This document shows, in pieces, positions 8,090 to 16,272 of a stretch of DNA of 64,000 bases. Origin of the DNA: Pseudomonas taetrolens (GTDB lineage Bacteria; Pseudomonadota; Gammaproteobacteria; Pseudomonadales; Pseudomonadaceae). Under the pieces are notes generated by a model. The model was not told the DNA's origin. It was given only the letters and a program-made list of their open reading frames with translations, and searched no databases. Made by a program: the position numbers and the translations under genes. The stretch lies in assembly GCF_900475285.1 (NCBI RefSeq), contig NZ_LS483370.1:2494001-2558000 (forward strand), in the 5' to 3' direction. Each line of letters begins with the position of its first letter. Position 1 is the first letter of the stretch.

Positions 8090-11000
8090 GCGAGGGGCGT
8101 TTTAATCTGTCCGCGATTGCCGTTCGCGAGCGCTCAATCACGGTATTTCTGATCTTCCTGATTGCCGTTGCAGGGATCCTGTCGTTCTTCCAGCTGGGTA
8201 GAGCAGAAGACCCTCCGTTTACGGTCAAGCAGATGACGGTCATTACTGCCTGGCCGGGGGCTACTGCGCAGGAAATGCAGGATCAGGTCGCCGAGCCACT
8301 GGAAAAACGCCTGCAAGAATTGAAGTGGTACGACCGCTCGGAAACCTACACCCGTCCCGGTCTTGCCTTCACGATGCTGTCACTGCTCGATAGCACGCCA
8401 CCGGCTGAGGTGCAGGAAGAGTTCTATCAGGCGCGCAAAAAGCTCGACGATGAAGCCAAAAAGCTACCGCCGGGTGTTATCGGGCCAATGGTCAACGACG
8501 AGTTTTCGGACGTGACATTTGCGCTTCTTGCCCTGAAAGCCAAGGGCGAGCCGCAGCGGCTGCTGGTGCGTGATGCCGAGTTGCTACGCCAGCGCCTTTT
8601 GCATGTCCCGGGGGTGAAGAAGGTCAATATCATAGGGGAGCAACCCGAGCGTATCTTTGTATCCTTTGCCCATGACCGGCTGGCCACCCTGGGCGTATCC
8701 CCTCAGGCTATCTTTGCTGCTCTGAATGACCAGAACGTGCTCACACCTGCCGGTTCGATCGATACCGCAGGGCCGCAGGTGTTCCTTCGACTGGATGGCG
8801 CCTTCGACACACTGCAAAAAATCCGGGACACCGCCATTACGGTTCAGGGGCGGACGCTCAAGCTCTCTGATGTGGCGACCATCGAACGCGGCTATGAGGA
8901 CCCCGCAACCTTCCTCGTGCGTAACAACGGTGAAGACGCGCTGCTGCTGGGGATTGTGATGCGTGAGGGCTGGAATGGCCTTGACCTCGGCAAGGCACTG
9001 GACGCGCAAACGCTCAAGATCAACCAAGACATGCCTTTGGGCATGACGCTCTCCAAGGTCACCGACCAATCTGTGAATATTGATTCGGCTGTCGGCGAGT
9101 TCATGGTCAAGTTCTTCGTTGCGCTGCTGGTGGTGATGCTGGTGTGCTTCCTCAGCATGGGCTGGCGTGTGGGTTTTGTGGTCGCGGCGGCTGTTCCGCT
9201 AACGCTGGCCGTGGTGTTTGTGGTGATGGCCGCCACCGGCAAGAACTTTGACCGTATCACCCTCGGCTCGCTGATTCTGGCACTTGGCCTGCTGGTCGAT
9301 GACGCCATTATTGCCATCGAAATGATGGTAGTAAAAATGGAGGAGGGCTACGACCGCCTCAAGGCTTGCGCGTACGCCTGGAGTCACACGGCCGCGCCGA
9401 TGTTGTCCGGTACGCTGGTGACGGCAATTGGCTTTATGCCCAACGGCTTCGCGCAATCAACCGCGGGCGAATACACCAGCAACATGTTCTGGATCGTAGG
9501 CATCGCCCTGATTGCCTCCTGGGTGGTTGCGGTCGTGTTTACCCCCTATCTGGGGGTGAAGATGTTGCCGGATATCAAGAAGGTCGAGGGCGGTCACGCG
9601 GCCATCTACAACACCCCTAACTACAATCGATTTCGCCAGGTATTGGCGCAGGTTATCGCGCGCAAATGGCTGGTAGCCGGGGCTGTTGTTGTGTCTTTTG
9701 TCGCAGCGGTCCTGGGCATGAGCCTGGTTAAAAAGCAGTTCTTCCCGACCTCTGACCGTCCAGAAGTCTTGGTTGAAGTGCAAATGCCGTATGGGACCGC
9801 CATCGAGCAGACCAGCGCGACCGCTGCGACCCTGGAGGCCTGGCTGCAAAAGCAGGATGAGGCAAAAATCATCACGTCTTACATCGGCCAGGGCGCCCCC
9901 CGCTTCTATCTGGCGATGGCTCCGGAACTGCCTGATCCATCGTTCGCCAAAATTGTGGTGCTGACCGATAGCCAAGAGCAGCGCGAGGCACTCAAGGTGC
10001 GTCTTCGAGAGGCTGCCGCTGAAGGGCTTGCCCCGCAAGCGCGGATCAGGGTGACGCAACTGGTGTTTGGTCCCTATTCACCATTTCCTGTTGCCTACCG
10101 GGTAATGGGGCCAGATCCTTCAAAACTGCGTGAAATAGCGGGGCAGGTGCAGGATGTATTGCAGTCGAGCCCGCTGATGAGAACCGTCAATACCGACTGG
10201 GGACCGCTGACGCCGACGCTGCATTTCACTCTCGATCAAGATCGCCTGCAGGCGGTGGGCCTAACGTCTGCTTCAGTTGCACAGCAACTGCAGTTCCTGC
10301 TGACCGGCGTACCGATCACCACCGTGCGTGAGGACATTCGCGCAGTGCAGGTGGTGGGGCGCGCAGCGGGTTCTGTCAGGCTCGATCCCGCCAAGATAGA
10401 AGGTTTTACGTTGGCAGGCACGGCGGGGCAGCGGATTCCGCTGTCCCAGGTGGGAGAGGTCGATGTGCGAATGGAGGATCCGCTCCTGAGGCGTCGTGAC
10501 CGTACGCCGACCATCACCGTGCGCGGCGACATCGCCGAAGGCCTGCAGCCACCAGACGTATCGAGCGTGATCATCAAGGCATTGCAGCCGGTGATCGATC
10601 AATTGCCTGACGGATACCGGATCGAGCAGGCGGGGGCCATCGAGGAGTCGGGCAAGGCTGGCAAAGCGATGTTGCCACTCTTCCCGATCATGATTGCCTT
10701 GACGCTGCTGATCATCATTGTGCAGGTCCGCTCTATTTCGGCGATGGTCATGGTCTTTCTCACCTCGCCACTGGGCTTGATTGGCGTGGTGCCGACGCTG
10801 CTGATCTTCCAGCAGCCGTTTGGCATCAATGCGCTGGTCGGGCTGATCGCGCTATCGGGCATTTTGATGCGCAATACGCTGATTCTGATCGGGCAAATCC
10901 ATCAAAACGCACAACAAGGGCTGGATCCGTTTCACGCAGTGGTCGAGGCCACGGTACAGCGGGCCCGCCCGGTACTGCTGACAGCGCTGGCGGCCATCCT

Positions 11001-11163
11001 GGCGTTCATCCCCCTGACGCACTCCGTGTTCTGGGGGACGCTGGCCTACACCCTGATCGGGGGAACGTTCGTGGGGACCATCATGACATTGGTGTTCCTG
11101 CCGGCGATGTACGCCATCTGGTTCAGGATCCGCCCTGACACCGCGGGCAACACGTCAACCTGA
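8086..11163 (+). CDS. RND-family efflux pump (inner-membrane transporter)
   Basis: 1025 residues, normal for AcrB/MexB relatives, with the first membrane helix at about 14-34, a large periplasmic loop, helices 2-6 at about 335-500, a second loop, and helices 8-12 near the C-terminus. Motif LILALGLLVDDAIIAIEMM in helix 4 holds the adjacent Asp pair of the proton relay. The periplasmic start ITAWPGATAQEMQDQVAEPL and the central sequence resemble the AcrB/MexF-like relatives often annotated simply as efflux RND permease. It is translationally coupled to the adaptor, and no outer-membrane factor gene follows, so the complex probably borrows a channel. Substrates are not predictable. Confidence 0.93.
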   Translation: MSEGRFNLSAIAVRERSITVFLIFLIAVAGILSFFQLGRAEDPPFTVKQMTVITAWPGATAQEMQDQVAEPLEKRLQELKWYDRSETYTRPGLAFTMLSLLDSTPPAEVQEEFYQARKKLDDEAKKLPPGVIGPMVNDEFSDVTFALLALKAKGEPQRLLVRDAELLRQRLLHVPGVKKVNIIGEQPERIFVSFAHDRLATLGVSPQAIFAALNDQNVLTPAGSIDTAGPQVFLRLDGAFDTLQKIRDTAITVQGRTLKLSDVATIERGYEDPATFLVRNNGEDALLLGIVMREGWNGLDLGKALDAQTLKINQDMPLGMTLSKVTDQSVNIDSAVGEFMVKFFVALLVVMLVCFLSMGWRVGFVVAAAVPLTLAVVFVVMAATGKNFDRITLGSLILALGLLVDDAIIAIEMMVVKMEEGYDRLKACAYAWSHTAAPMLSGTLVTAIGFMPNGFAQSTAGEYTSNMFWIVGIALIASWVVAVVFTPYLGVKMLPDIKKVEGGHAAIYNTPNYNRFRQVLAQVIARKWLVAGAVVVSFVAAVLGMSLVKKQFFPTSDRPEVLVEVQMPYGTAIEQTSATAATLEAWLQKQDEAKIITSYIGQGAPRFYLAMAPELPDPSFAKIVVLTDSQEQREALKVRLREAAAEGLAPQARIRVTQLVFGPYSPFPVAYRVMGPDPSKLREIAGQVQDVLQSSPLMRTVNTDWGPLTPTLHFTLDQDRLQAVGLTSASVAQQLQFLLTGVPITTVREDIRAVQVVGRAAGSVRLDPAKIEGFTLAGTAGQRIPLSQVGEVDVRMEDPLLRRRDRTPTITVRGDIAEGLQPPDVSSVIIKALQPVIDQLPDGYRIEQAGAIEESGKAGKAMLPLFPIMIALTLLIIIVQVRSISAMVMVFLTSPLGLIGVVPTLLIFQQPFGINALVGLIALSGILMRNTLILIGQIHQNAQQGLDPFHAVVEATVQRARPVLLTALAAILAFIPLTHSVFWGTLAYTLIGGTFVGTIMTLVFLPAMYAIWFRIRPDTAGNTST

Positions 11164-11274
11164 TCACACGAACCTGGTGGAGAGGGCGCCTGCGTCCTCT
11201 CGCCATAAAGGTATGGCCCCGGGTTTAAGTACGCTGCTTTTCAGGGGCGTCGATTGATAAATGAAGAGGTTCCA

Positions 11275-12561
11275 ATGATTAATCTTGAAGGTCAAAAGCG
11301 AATCGTAGTGACAGGCGTCGGAATAGTCGGGCCTCTGGGATGCGGAGCAGAAGAAGTCTGGAACAGATTGCTGTCTGGACGTTCCGGCATCCGTCACTTG
11401 CCAGGCGATATCACCCAGGACACAGGGGTTAGCGCAGGAGGTCAAGTGCCGTCTCTGGAGGAGGACGCCATTGCCGGCTACGATCCGGAACGCGTCATTT
11501 CGGCCAAGGACCGCAAGAAGATGGACCGCTTCATCGAGTTTGCGCTGGTGGCCGCCCATGAAGCGCTGGAGCAGGCTGGCTGGCGGCCAACAACCGCCGC
11601 AGAGCAGGAGCGAACCGCAACGGTCATCGCCTCGGGCGTGGGCGGGTTTGGCGCAATTGCCGATGCGGTACGAACCACTGACACACGCGGCCCCCGTCGG
11701 TTGTCGCCGTTCACTGCGCCGTCTTTCCTCGCCAATATGGCGGCAGGGCACCTATCCCTCCGCTACGGCTTCAAAGGCCCGCTCGGCGCACCGGTAACCG
11801 CCTGTGCCGCTGGCGTGCAGGCCATCGGTGATGCGGCGCGAATCATCCGAAGCGGTGAGGCAGACATCGCCATCTGCGGCGGGACCGAAGCGGCGATAGA
11901 TCGAGTGACTCTGGGCTGCTTTGCGGCGGCCCGCGCGCTGTCGACCGGGTTTGCCGAGCACCCGCAGCAGGCCTCACGCCCTTTTGATCGTGATCGCGAC
12001 GGTTTTGTGATGTCCGAAGGTGCCGGGTTGCTGGTGATCGAGACACTCGAGCACGCCCTCGCGCGGGGAGCCAAGCCTCTGGCGGAACTGGTCGGCTATG
12101 GCACCAGCGCCGATGCTTACCACCTGACCGCGGGGCCTGCGGACGGCAGCGGTGCACGACGCGCCATGGAACTGGCGTTGCGCCAGGCGGCTGTGAGCCC
12201 CGCCGACGTGCAGCATATCAACGCCCACGCCACCTCCACCCCGGTCGGTGACAGAGGAGAGCTGGCAGCCATTCACTCGTTGTTCGGGGCTGACTCCGGC
12301 GTAGCGATCAGCGCCACCAAATCCGCCACCGGGCATCTTCTGGGAGCCGCCGGAGGCGTCGAGGCCATCTTCACGGTACTGGCGCTTCGTGACCAGATCG
12401 CGCCCCCGACCCTCAACCTGATGAACCCCGATGAAGCGGCCAGCGGGCTTAGCCTCGTTGCTCTGCAGCCACGCAACCTGCCAATTGACTACGCACTTTC
12501 CAATGGCTTCGGCTTCGGTGGCGTTAACGCCAGCCTTCTATTCAGACGCTGGCATGATTAA
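11275..12561 (+). CDS. Beta-ketoacyl-ACP synthase II-like enzyme (stand-alone FabF homologue)
   Basis: A 428-residue thiolase-fold condensing enzyme. The start at 11275 follows GAAGAGG; an in-frame TTG at 11254 is rejected. The catalytic triad is complete: Cys177 in VTACAAGVQ, His318 in NAHATSTPVGD and His354 in ATGHLLGAAGG. It would condense malonyl-ACP with an acyl-ACP. The N-terminal GVGIVGPLGCGAEEVWNRLL is FabF-like. No ACP, ketoreductase or transacylase lies nearby, so this is an extra FabF copy rather than the housekeeping fabF (normally beside acpP). It follows the RND pump by 111 bp on the same strand and may be co-expressed; an intrinsic hairpin follows its stop. Confidence 0.9.
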   Translation: MINLEGQKRIVVTGVGIVGPLGCGAEEVWNRLLSGRSGIRHLPGDITQDTGVSAGGQVPSLEEDAIAGYDPERVISAKDRKKMDRFIEFALVAAHEALEQAGWRPTTAAEQERTATVIASGVGGFGAIADAVRTTDTRGPRRLSPFTAPSFLANMAAGHLSLRYGFKGPLGAPVTACAAGVQAIGDAARIIRSGEADIAICGGTEAAIDRVTLGCFAAARALSTGFAEHPQQASRPFDRDRDGFVMSEGAGLLVIETLEHALARGAKPLAELVGYGTSADAYHLTAGPADGSGARRAMELALRQAAVSPADVQHINAHATSTPVGDRGELAAIHSLFGADSGVAISATKSATGHLLGAAGGVEAIFTVLALRDQIAPPTLNLMNPDEAASGLSLVALQPRNLPIDYALSNGFGFGGVNASLLFRRWHD

Positions 12562-12583
12562 TCCCGTGTGCAGCCTTGAGCAC

Positions 12584-12615
12584 CCATGAGCCAGGACCGT
12601 CGCCCTGGCTCATGG
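12584..12615 (+). terminator. 12-bp perfect hairpin after the FabF-like gene
   Basis: CCATGAGCCAGG pairs perfectly with its complement across an 8-base loop, beginning 22 bases after the stop codon. There is no T-run, so this is a probable transcription-ending or RNA-stabilising stem rather than a textbook terminator. Confidence 0.5.
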
Positions 12616-12986
12616 CGTGACCGTCAGGCTGCGGTAACGAGCACGGTCCGGCCGAACGTTGATGATGTGGATCTCAAAGCGCCGTTCAATGACGTCGGCG
12701 ACATCTTGTAAATACAACTTCGATGTTAGCCAGGGTGGTTGAATTTTGACGAGCGCGCGGGATGTATCGGGTGACACACCAGGAGTTGAACGTAGATGAA
12801 TGGAACAAGCATGGGCAATGGCGCCGCATCTCCAGTCAGCACGAGCAGCGGTACACGCTGACCTGAAGAGAAACGGCACTGAATCAGCTTCATCGGCAGC
12901 CACCTCATTCAATGACGCGCCATGAACACGAAGGACATGGCCCGTTGAGAGATTGGACGCCAGATGAGTCTCTGACCTAGCACATG

Positions 12987-13014
12987 ATTTAACATAATAT
13001 ACATTATGCGAACC
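12987..13014 (-). other. dif site (XerC/XerD chromosome-dimer resolution site)
   Basis: Read on the - strand, the 28 bases consist of the XerC arm GGTTCGCATAA, the 6-bp centre TGTATA and the XerD arm TTATGTTAAAT. As I recall the E. coli dif sequence, this differs only at the fourth base (T instead of G), and all positions of the central region and XerD arm are identical. It lies in a gene-free gap, and all KOPS octamers found on both sides point toward it. It therefore marks the replication terminus where XerC/XerD, activated by FtsK, resolve dimeric chromosomes. Only one copy is present, so there is no sign of an integrated Xer-dependent element. Confidence 0.96.
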
Positions 13015-13358
13015 TTCGTATTGGAGTGTCAGGGTCAGTGGAGGTCAGATTTCAAGCTCCACATGAAGGCATTTTACACCGCAGTCACCAGGTACCGGCC
13101 TTGGCCCCCACAACGGAGACAATCTACTGGCGACTGTTCGTCCACATCACGCTGCGGTCTGCAGGTTTTCATTTTCTGTGCGCTGCGATGCTTTACGCGC
13201 AACAATTTCATCTGGTGCATCGTGTATGGGTCATCACAGATTGGAGATGCTGTCTCTGAAATCAAACGCTGCCGGGTTTCAGCCACGGGTTTGATGCAAT
13301 GCTGATGGCGACTCATTACACTCGCAGCGCTTGCCTCTGATCAAGGATCGATCTTCAG

Positions 13359-13880
13359 ATGCCCATATCTGTTTTGCCTCGCGCTTTACTCACTGCGGTT
13401 GATGCGATTTATCTGCCTGCCGGTTTGAAAAGCCCGAGCGATATTTCGCCACACGCTGAGGCTCGCGAATACGGAGGCTGCCAATTCAATCTGGCGGGTC
13501 GTCGAGTACTGTTCCGTGTTGCCAAAACGACGCCGACCAAGGTTGGACAGTTCGTTACATTATGGAAACGCCCCTGTATCGACAGTGTTATTGCGCCTCT
13601 GGATCACGCAGATGGCATCGACTTTGTGGTGGTCAATGTGGCCAGCGCCTCGCAGAGTGGCCAATTTGTTTTTGACCGTGATGCACTGTTGGCCCACGGC
13701 GTGACGTCCATAAACGGTGTCGGCGGTAAGCGTGCCATGCGTGTTTACCCTCCGTGGAGCCAGCCTGCATCCAGGCCAGCGTTACAGACTCAACGCTGGC
13801 AAATGGCGTATTTTCTGGCGATTGAGCCCTTTGACGAGGCCTCAGTACTGCGCGCCAAGGTGTTATTCAAGTGCGGGTGA
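13359..13880 (+). CDS. MepB-family protein
   Basis: A 173-residue cytosolic protein without signal peptide or membrane segment. Its EYGGCQFNL, FRVAKTTPTKVGQFVTLWKRP, GQFVFDRDALLAHGV, GKRAMRVYPPW and TQRWQMAYF blocks follow the order of the MepB family. MepB was named from the third gene of the S. aureus mepRAB multidrug-efflux operon, and its biochemical role is unknown. Here it stands alone, with no MATE transporter or MarR regulator nearby, 345 bp from dif on the right arm. The start ATG at 13359 has AAGGA 11 bases upstream. Its orientation is opposite to replication on this arm. Confidence 0.85.
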   Translation: MPISVLPRALLTAVDAIYLPAGLKSPSDISPHAEAREYGGCQFNLAGRRVLFRVAKTTPTKVGQFVTLWKRPCIDSVIAPLDHADGIDFVVVNVASASQSGQFVFDRDALLAHGVTSINGVGGKRAMRVYPPWSQPASRPALQTQRWQMAYFLAIEPFDEASVLRAKVLFKCG

Positions 13881-13926
13881 CAGTACTCGACTGACAGGCT
13901 AAAAAAAGCGGCTAATAACCTCAAGT

Positions 13927-13962
13927 TATAACTCAACTAAATGTCTGTTTAGTTGAGTTATA
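13927..13962. repeat. 15-bp perfect inverted repeat
   Basis: TATAACTCAACTAAA and its exact complement are separated by TGTCTG, between the convergent MepB and quinone reductase genes. It is AT-rich with no flanking T-run, so it could be a bidirectional terminator, a protein-binding palindrome or a remnant of a mobile element end. Confidence 0.6.
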
Positions 13963-14036
13963 GCAAAACAGATCCACAGTGAGGTTCGGCCACGCCGTTT
14001 CGACGCTGATACATCCCCCATCCCCACCGTTCTGCT

Positions 14037-14044
14037 CCCTGCCC
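14037..14044 (-). other. KOPS octamer
   Basis: GGGCAGGG on the - strand about 1 kb right of dif, pointing back toward it. Confidence 0.6.
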
Positions 14045-14085
14045 TCAGCCCGGTATAAATCGCCCGCCGCGGCCCGATCACCGGC

Positions 14086-14796
14086 TCAGCGATTCCCCGC
14101 CAACGGATAAAGCGCTTCATCGAACTGCGACAGGCAAGGAAACACTATGGGCTGATCGTCGGCGATATGAATGAGACGCTGCTGGTAACTGCGCAGAAAA
14201 TCCGCACGGGCCTCGTCAGTGATGTATGGCACATGCCAGGCCACAAACGGTTCCAGCACTTCGCAGCCGACATAAGCCAAAGTGCCACGCAGAATCGGCC
14301 GCAGCATGTCTTGCAGCGGGCCGTGAATGGCACCTTCACCGAACATGTGCTCGCGCCCGCCCAGGGTCACCGTCACCAACGCCTTCTTGCCGCTGAGTCC
14401 GCCCTGGTCGTAGAAGCGTTTGCCGCCGTAACAAATGCCGGATACCAATACCCGGTCAATCCAGCCTTTGAGTATCGCCGGTGCCGAGAACCAGAAAATC
14501 GGAAAATTCAGGATCAGCAAATCGGCCCACAGCAGCTTGTCCAGTTCTTGCTGGATATCCGCTGCCAGTGCTTGTTTTTTGACCCCCAGGCGCTGCTCCA
14601 GTGCATAAACCAGGTAGTCCGGGTTTTCACGCGCTGAGAAATCATTGGCACTGGCTACCGGGTTCCAGTTCATGGCATACAAATCACTGACTTGCACTTC
14701 ATGCCCTTGGGTTTTGAGGGTTTCAACCGCTTGGTCGCGCAAGGCTGCGGTGAAAGAGTTGGGTTCAGGATGTGCGTGGACGATCAATACGTTCAT
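14086..14796 (-). CDS. NAD(P)H dehydrogenase (quinone), NQO1/KefF-like flavoprotein
   Basis: A 236-residue flavodoxin-fold protein beginning MNVLIVHAHPEPNSFTAAL, with the flavin-binding ILNFPIFWFSAPAILKGWIDRVL and a VTLGGREHMFGEGAIHG loop, all typical of the NQO1-like quinone reductase family. It would reduce quinones by two electrons using NAD(P)H in the cytosol. The ATG is preceded by AGGGAATTACC. It is the last gene of the arginine transaminase block, 60 bp after the aldehyde dehydrogenase. From memory, P. aeruginosa PAO1 has a similar gene beside aruH, which supports synteny; its role in arginine use is not evident. Confidence 0.88.
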   Translation of the reverse strand: MNVLIVHAHPEPNSFTAALRDQAVETLKTQGHEVQVSDLYAMNWNPVASANDFSARENPDYLVYALEQRLGVKKQALAADIQQELDKLLWADLLILNFPIFWFSAPAILKGWIDRVLVSGICYGGKRFYDQGGLSGKKALVTVTLGGREHMFGEGAIHGPLQDMLRPILRGTLAYVGCEVLEPFVAWHVPYITDEARADFLRSYQQRLIHIADDQPIVFPCLSQFDEALYPLAGNR

Positions 14797-14856
14797 GGTA
14801 ATTCCCTGGATGCTTTCAAGTGTTTGAGGCGAAGAACGGACGGCGTCAGGTCAGGA

Positions 14857-16272
14857 TCACAGTTGCAACGCTTTCACTTCGACGAATTCGGCCAGCCCTT
14901 CTTCGCCCCACTCGCGGCCATTGCCGGACTGTTTGTAGCCGCCAAACGGAGCCTGGTAGTTGAACGCTCCGCCGTTGATAAAGCACTGGCCAGCACGGAG
15001 CTGCCGACCCAGGTCGACAGCCCGTTCTCGGCTACCGGCCCATACGCCACTGGACAGGCCGAACGGTGAGTCGTTGGCGATGTGTATGGCCTCGGCCTCG
15101 TGGGTATAGGGGATCAGGCACAACACCGGCCCGAAGATTTCCTCTTGAGCGATACGCATCCGGTTGTCGACATCGGCAAACAGCGTTGGCTTGACGTAGA
15201 AACCGCGCTCAAACTCCTCTGCCGTACCGCCGCCACATAACAGGCGAGCGCCCTCCTCCTGGCCGACGTTTATGTAGTCACGTACGGTACGCCGCTGCGC
15301 GGCCGAACACATCGGCCCCAAGAAACTCTGCGGGTCGAGCGGATCGCCCAGGCGCAGGCTTTGAGTCTCGGCCACGGCCAACTCCAGTGCTTCGGCATAG
15401 CGGTTGGCAGGCAATAGCATGCGCGTCAGCGCCGTGCAGGTCTGCCCGGAGTTGATCATCACGTCTTGCACGCCATAACGCACGGCGGCAGCCAGGTCGG
15501 CATCCTCACCGATCAGCAACGGGGATTTGCCACCCAGTTCAAGGCAGACCCGCTTGACCGACGGCGCTGCGGCCTGCGCCACACGAATGCCCGCACCGGT
15601 AGACCCCGTAAACGAGACCATGTCCACGTCACGGTGCCTGGCCAGTGCCTCACCGACCTTCGAGCCCGGCCCGCTGACCAGATTGAAGACCCCGGCAGGC
15701 AAACCGATGGCTTCGATCATTTCAGCCAGCAAGAACGCGTGAAGCGGGGTTTCCTGACTCGGTTTGACCACGACGGTACAACCTGCGGCCAGTGCCGGGG
15801 CCAATTTGCCTATCAACTGATGCAGCGGGTAATTCCAAGGGTTAATGAACGCGCAAACGCCAACCGGTTCACGGACCACTAATGAACTGCCGACCTCGCG
15901 CACTTCATCCATAAGCCCGGCGATTTCGATGTACTGCTCAAGCCCGGTAATCGGCCCTTCGACTTGTACCGAGCGGCACCATTGCACCGGCATGCCCAGT
16001 TCGGCCGTGATGACGCCCGCCATCTCGTCTGCTCTTGCACGCAGCTGTTCTGCCAAAGCCCGGATATAACCTGCGCGCTCGGCGGATGACGTTCGCGACC
16101 ACGGGCCAAAGGCCTGTCGCGCGGCGGCCACGGCCCGGTCGACATCACGTTCGTCGCCCATGGGCACTCGCCCTGCGACCTGCTCCGTTGCCGGATTGAT
16201 CACTTCAGCCATGCCCTGGCCGGCAGGTGCCTGCCACTTACCGTTGATGAATAAAGCCGTGTAGTTACGCAT
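14857..16272 (-). CDS. Aldehyde dehydrogenase, probably 4-guanidinobutanal dehydrogenase
   Basis: 471 residues with all core ALDH features: INPWNYPLHQL, VVKPSQETP, the general-base Glu in CLELGGKSP (about residue 246), the nucleophilic Cys in NSGQTCTALTRM (about 280) and EEIFGPVL. The start overlaps the aruH stop by 8 bp behind GGAGGAGC, so it is translated in the same operon. AruI releases 4-guanidinobutyraldehyde from 2-ketoarginine, and this enzyme is placed to oxidise it to 4-guanidinobutyrate. In PAO1 that step is usually credited to the unlinked KauB, so a dedicated linked enzyme would be a local variation. Family is certain; substrate is inferred from context. Confidence 0.85.
   Translation of the reverse strand: MRNYTALFINGKWQAPAGQGMAEVINPATEQVAGRVPMGDERDVDRAVAAARQAFGPWSRTSSAERAGYIRALAEQLRARADEMAGVITAELGMPVQWCRSVQVEGPITGLEQYIEIAGLMDEVREVGSSLVVREPVGVCAFINPWNYPLHQLIGKLAPALAAGCTVVVKPSQETPLHAFLLAEMIEAIGLPAGVFNLVSGPGSKVGEALARHRDVDMVSFTGSTGAGIRVAQAAAPSVKRVCLELGGKSPLLIGEDADLAAAVRYGVQDVMINSGQTCTALTRMLLPANRYAEALELAVAETQSLRLGDPLDPQSFLGPMCSAAQRRTVRDYINVGQEEGARLLCGGGTAEEFERGFYVKPTLFADVDNRMRIAQEEIFGPVLCLIPYTHEAEAIHIANDSPFGLSSGVWAGSRERAVDLGRQLRAGQCFINGGAFNYQAPFGGYKQSGNGREWGEEGLAEFVEVKALQL

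Larger units (their letters stand above)
12562..13358. other. Non-coding terminus gap containing dif
   Basis: About 800 bp without a convincing gene. It holds a 12-bp hairpin just after the FabF-like gene, the dif site at 12987-13014, and locally lower GC than neighbouring genes. Short frames exist (for example 12610-12912 on the - strand, 100 codons, and 13006-13305 on the + strand, 99 codons), but neither has a good ribosome site or a recognisable family. Confidence 0.7.

Noticed and set aside
12610..12912. 100-codon - strand frame near dif as a gene
   Set aside because: No ribosome site, no recognised family, and an Ala/Cys/Arg-rich N-terminal half; mentioned only as a possible remnant.
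13006..13305. 99-codon + strand frame that begins inside dif
   Set aside because: Start codon overlaps dif and there is no ribosome site; the translation is Cys/Trp/Arg-rich with no family resemblance.
12987..13962. Integrated Xer-dependent mobile element at dif
   Set aside because: Only one dif-like sequence is present and there are no phage or replication genes between 13.0 and 14.0 kb.
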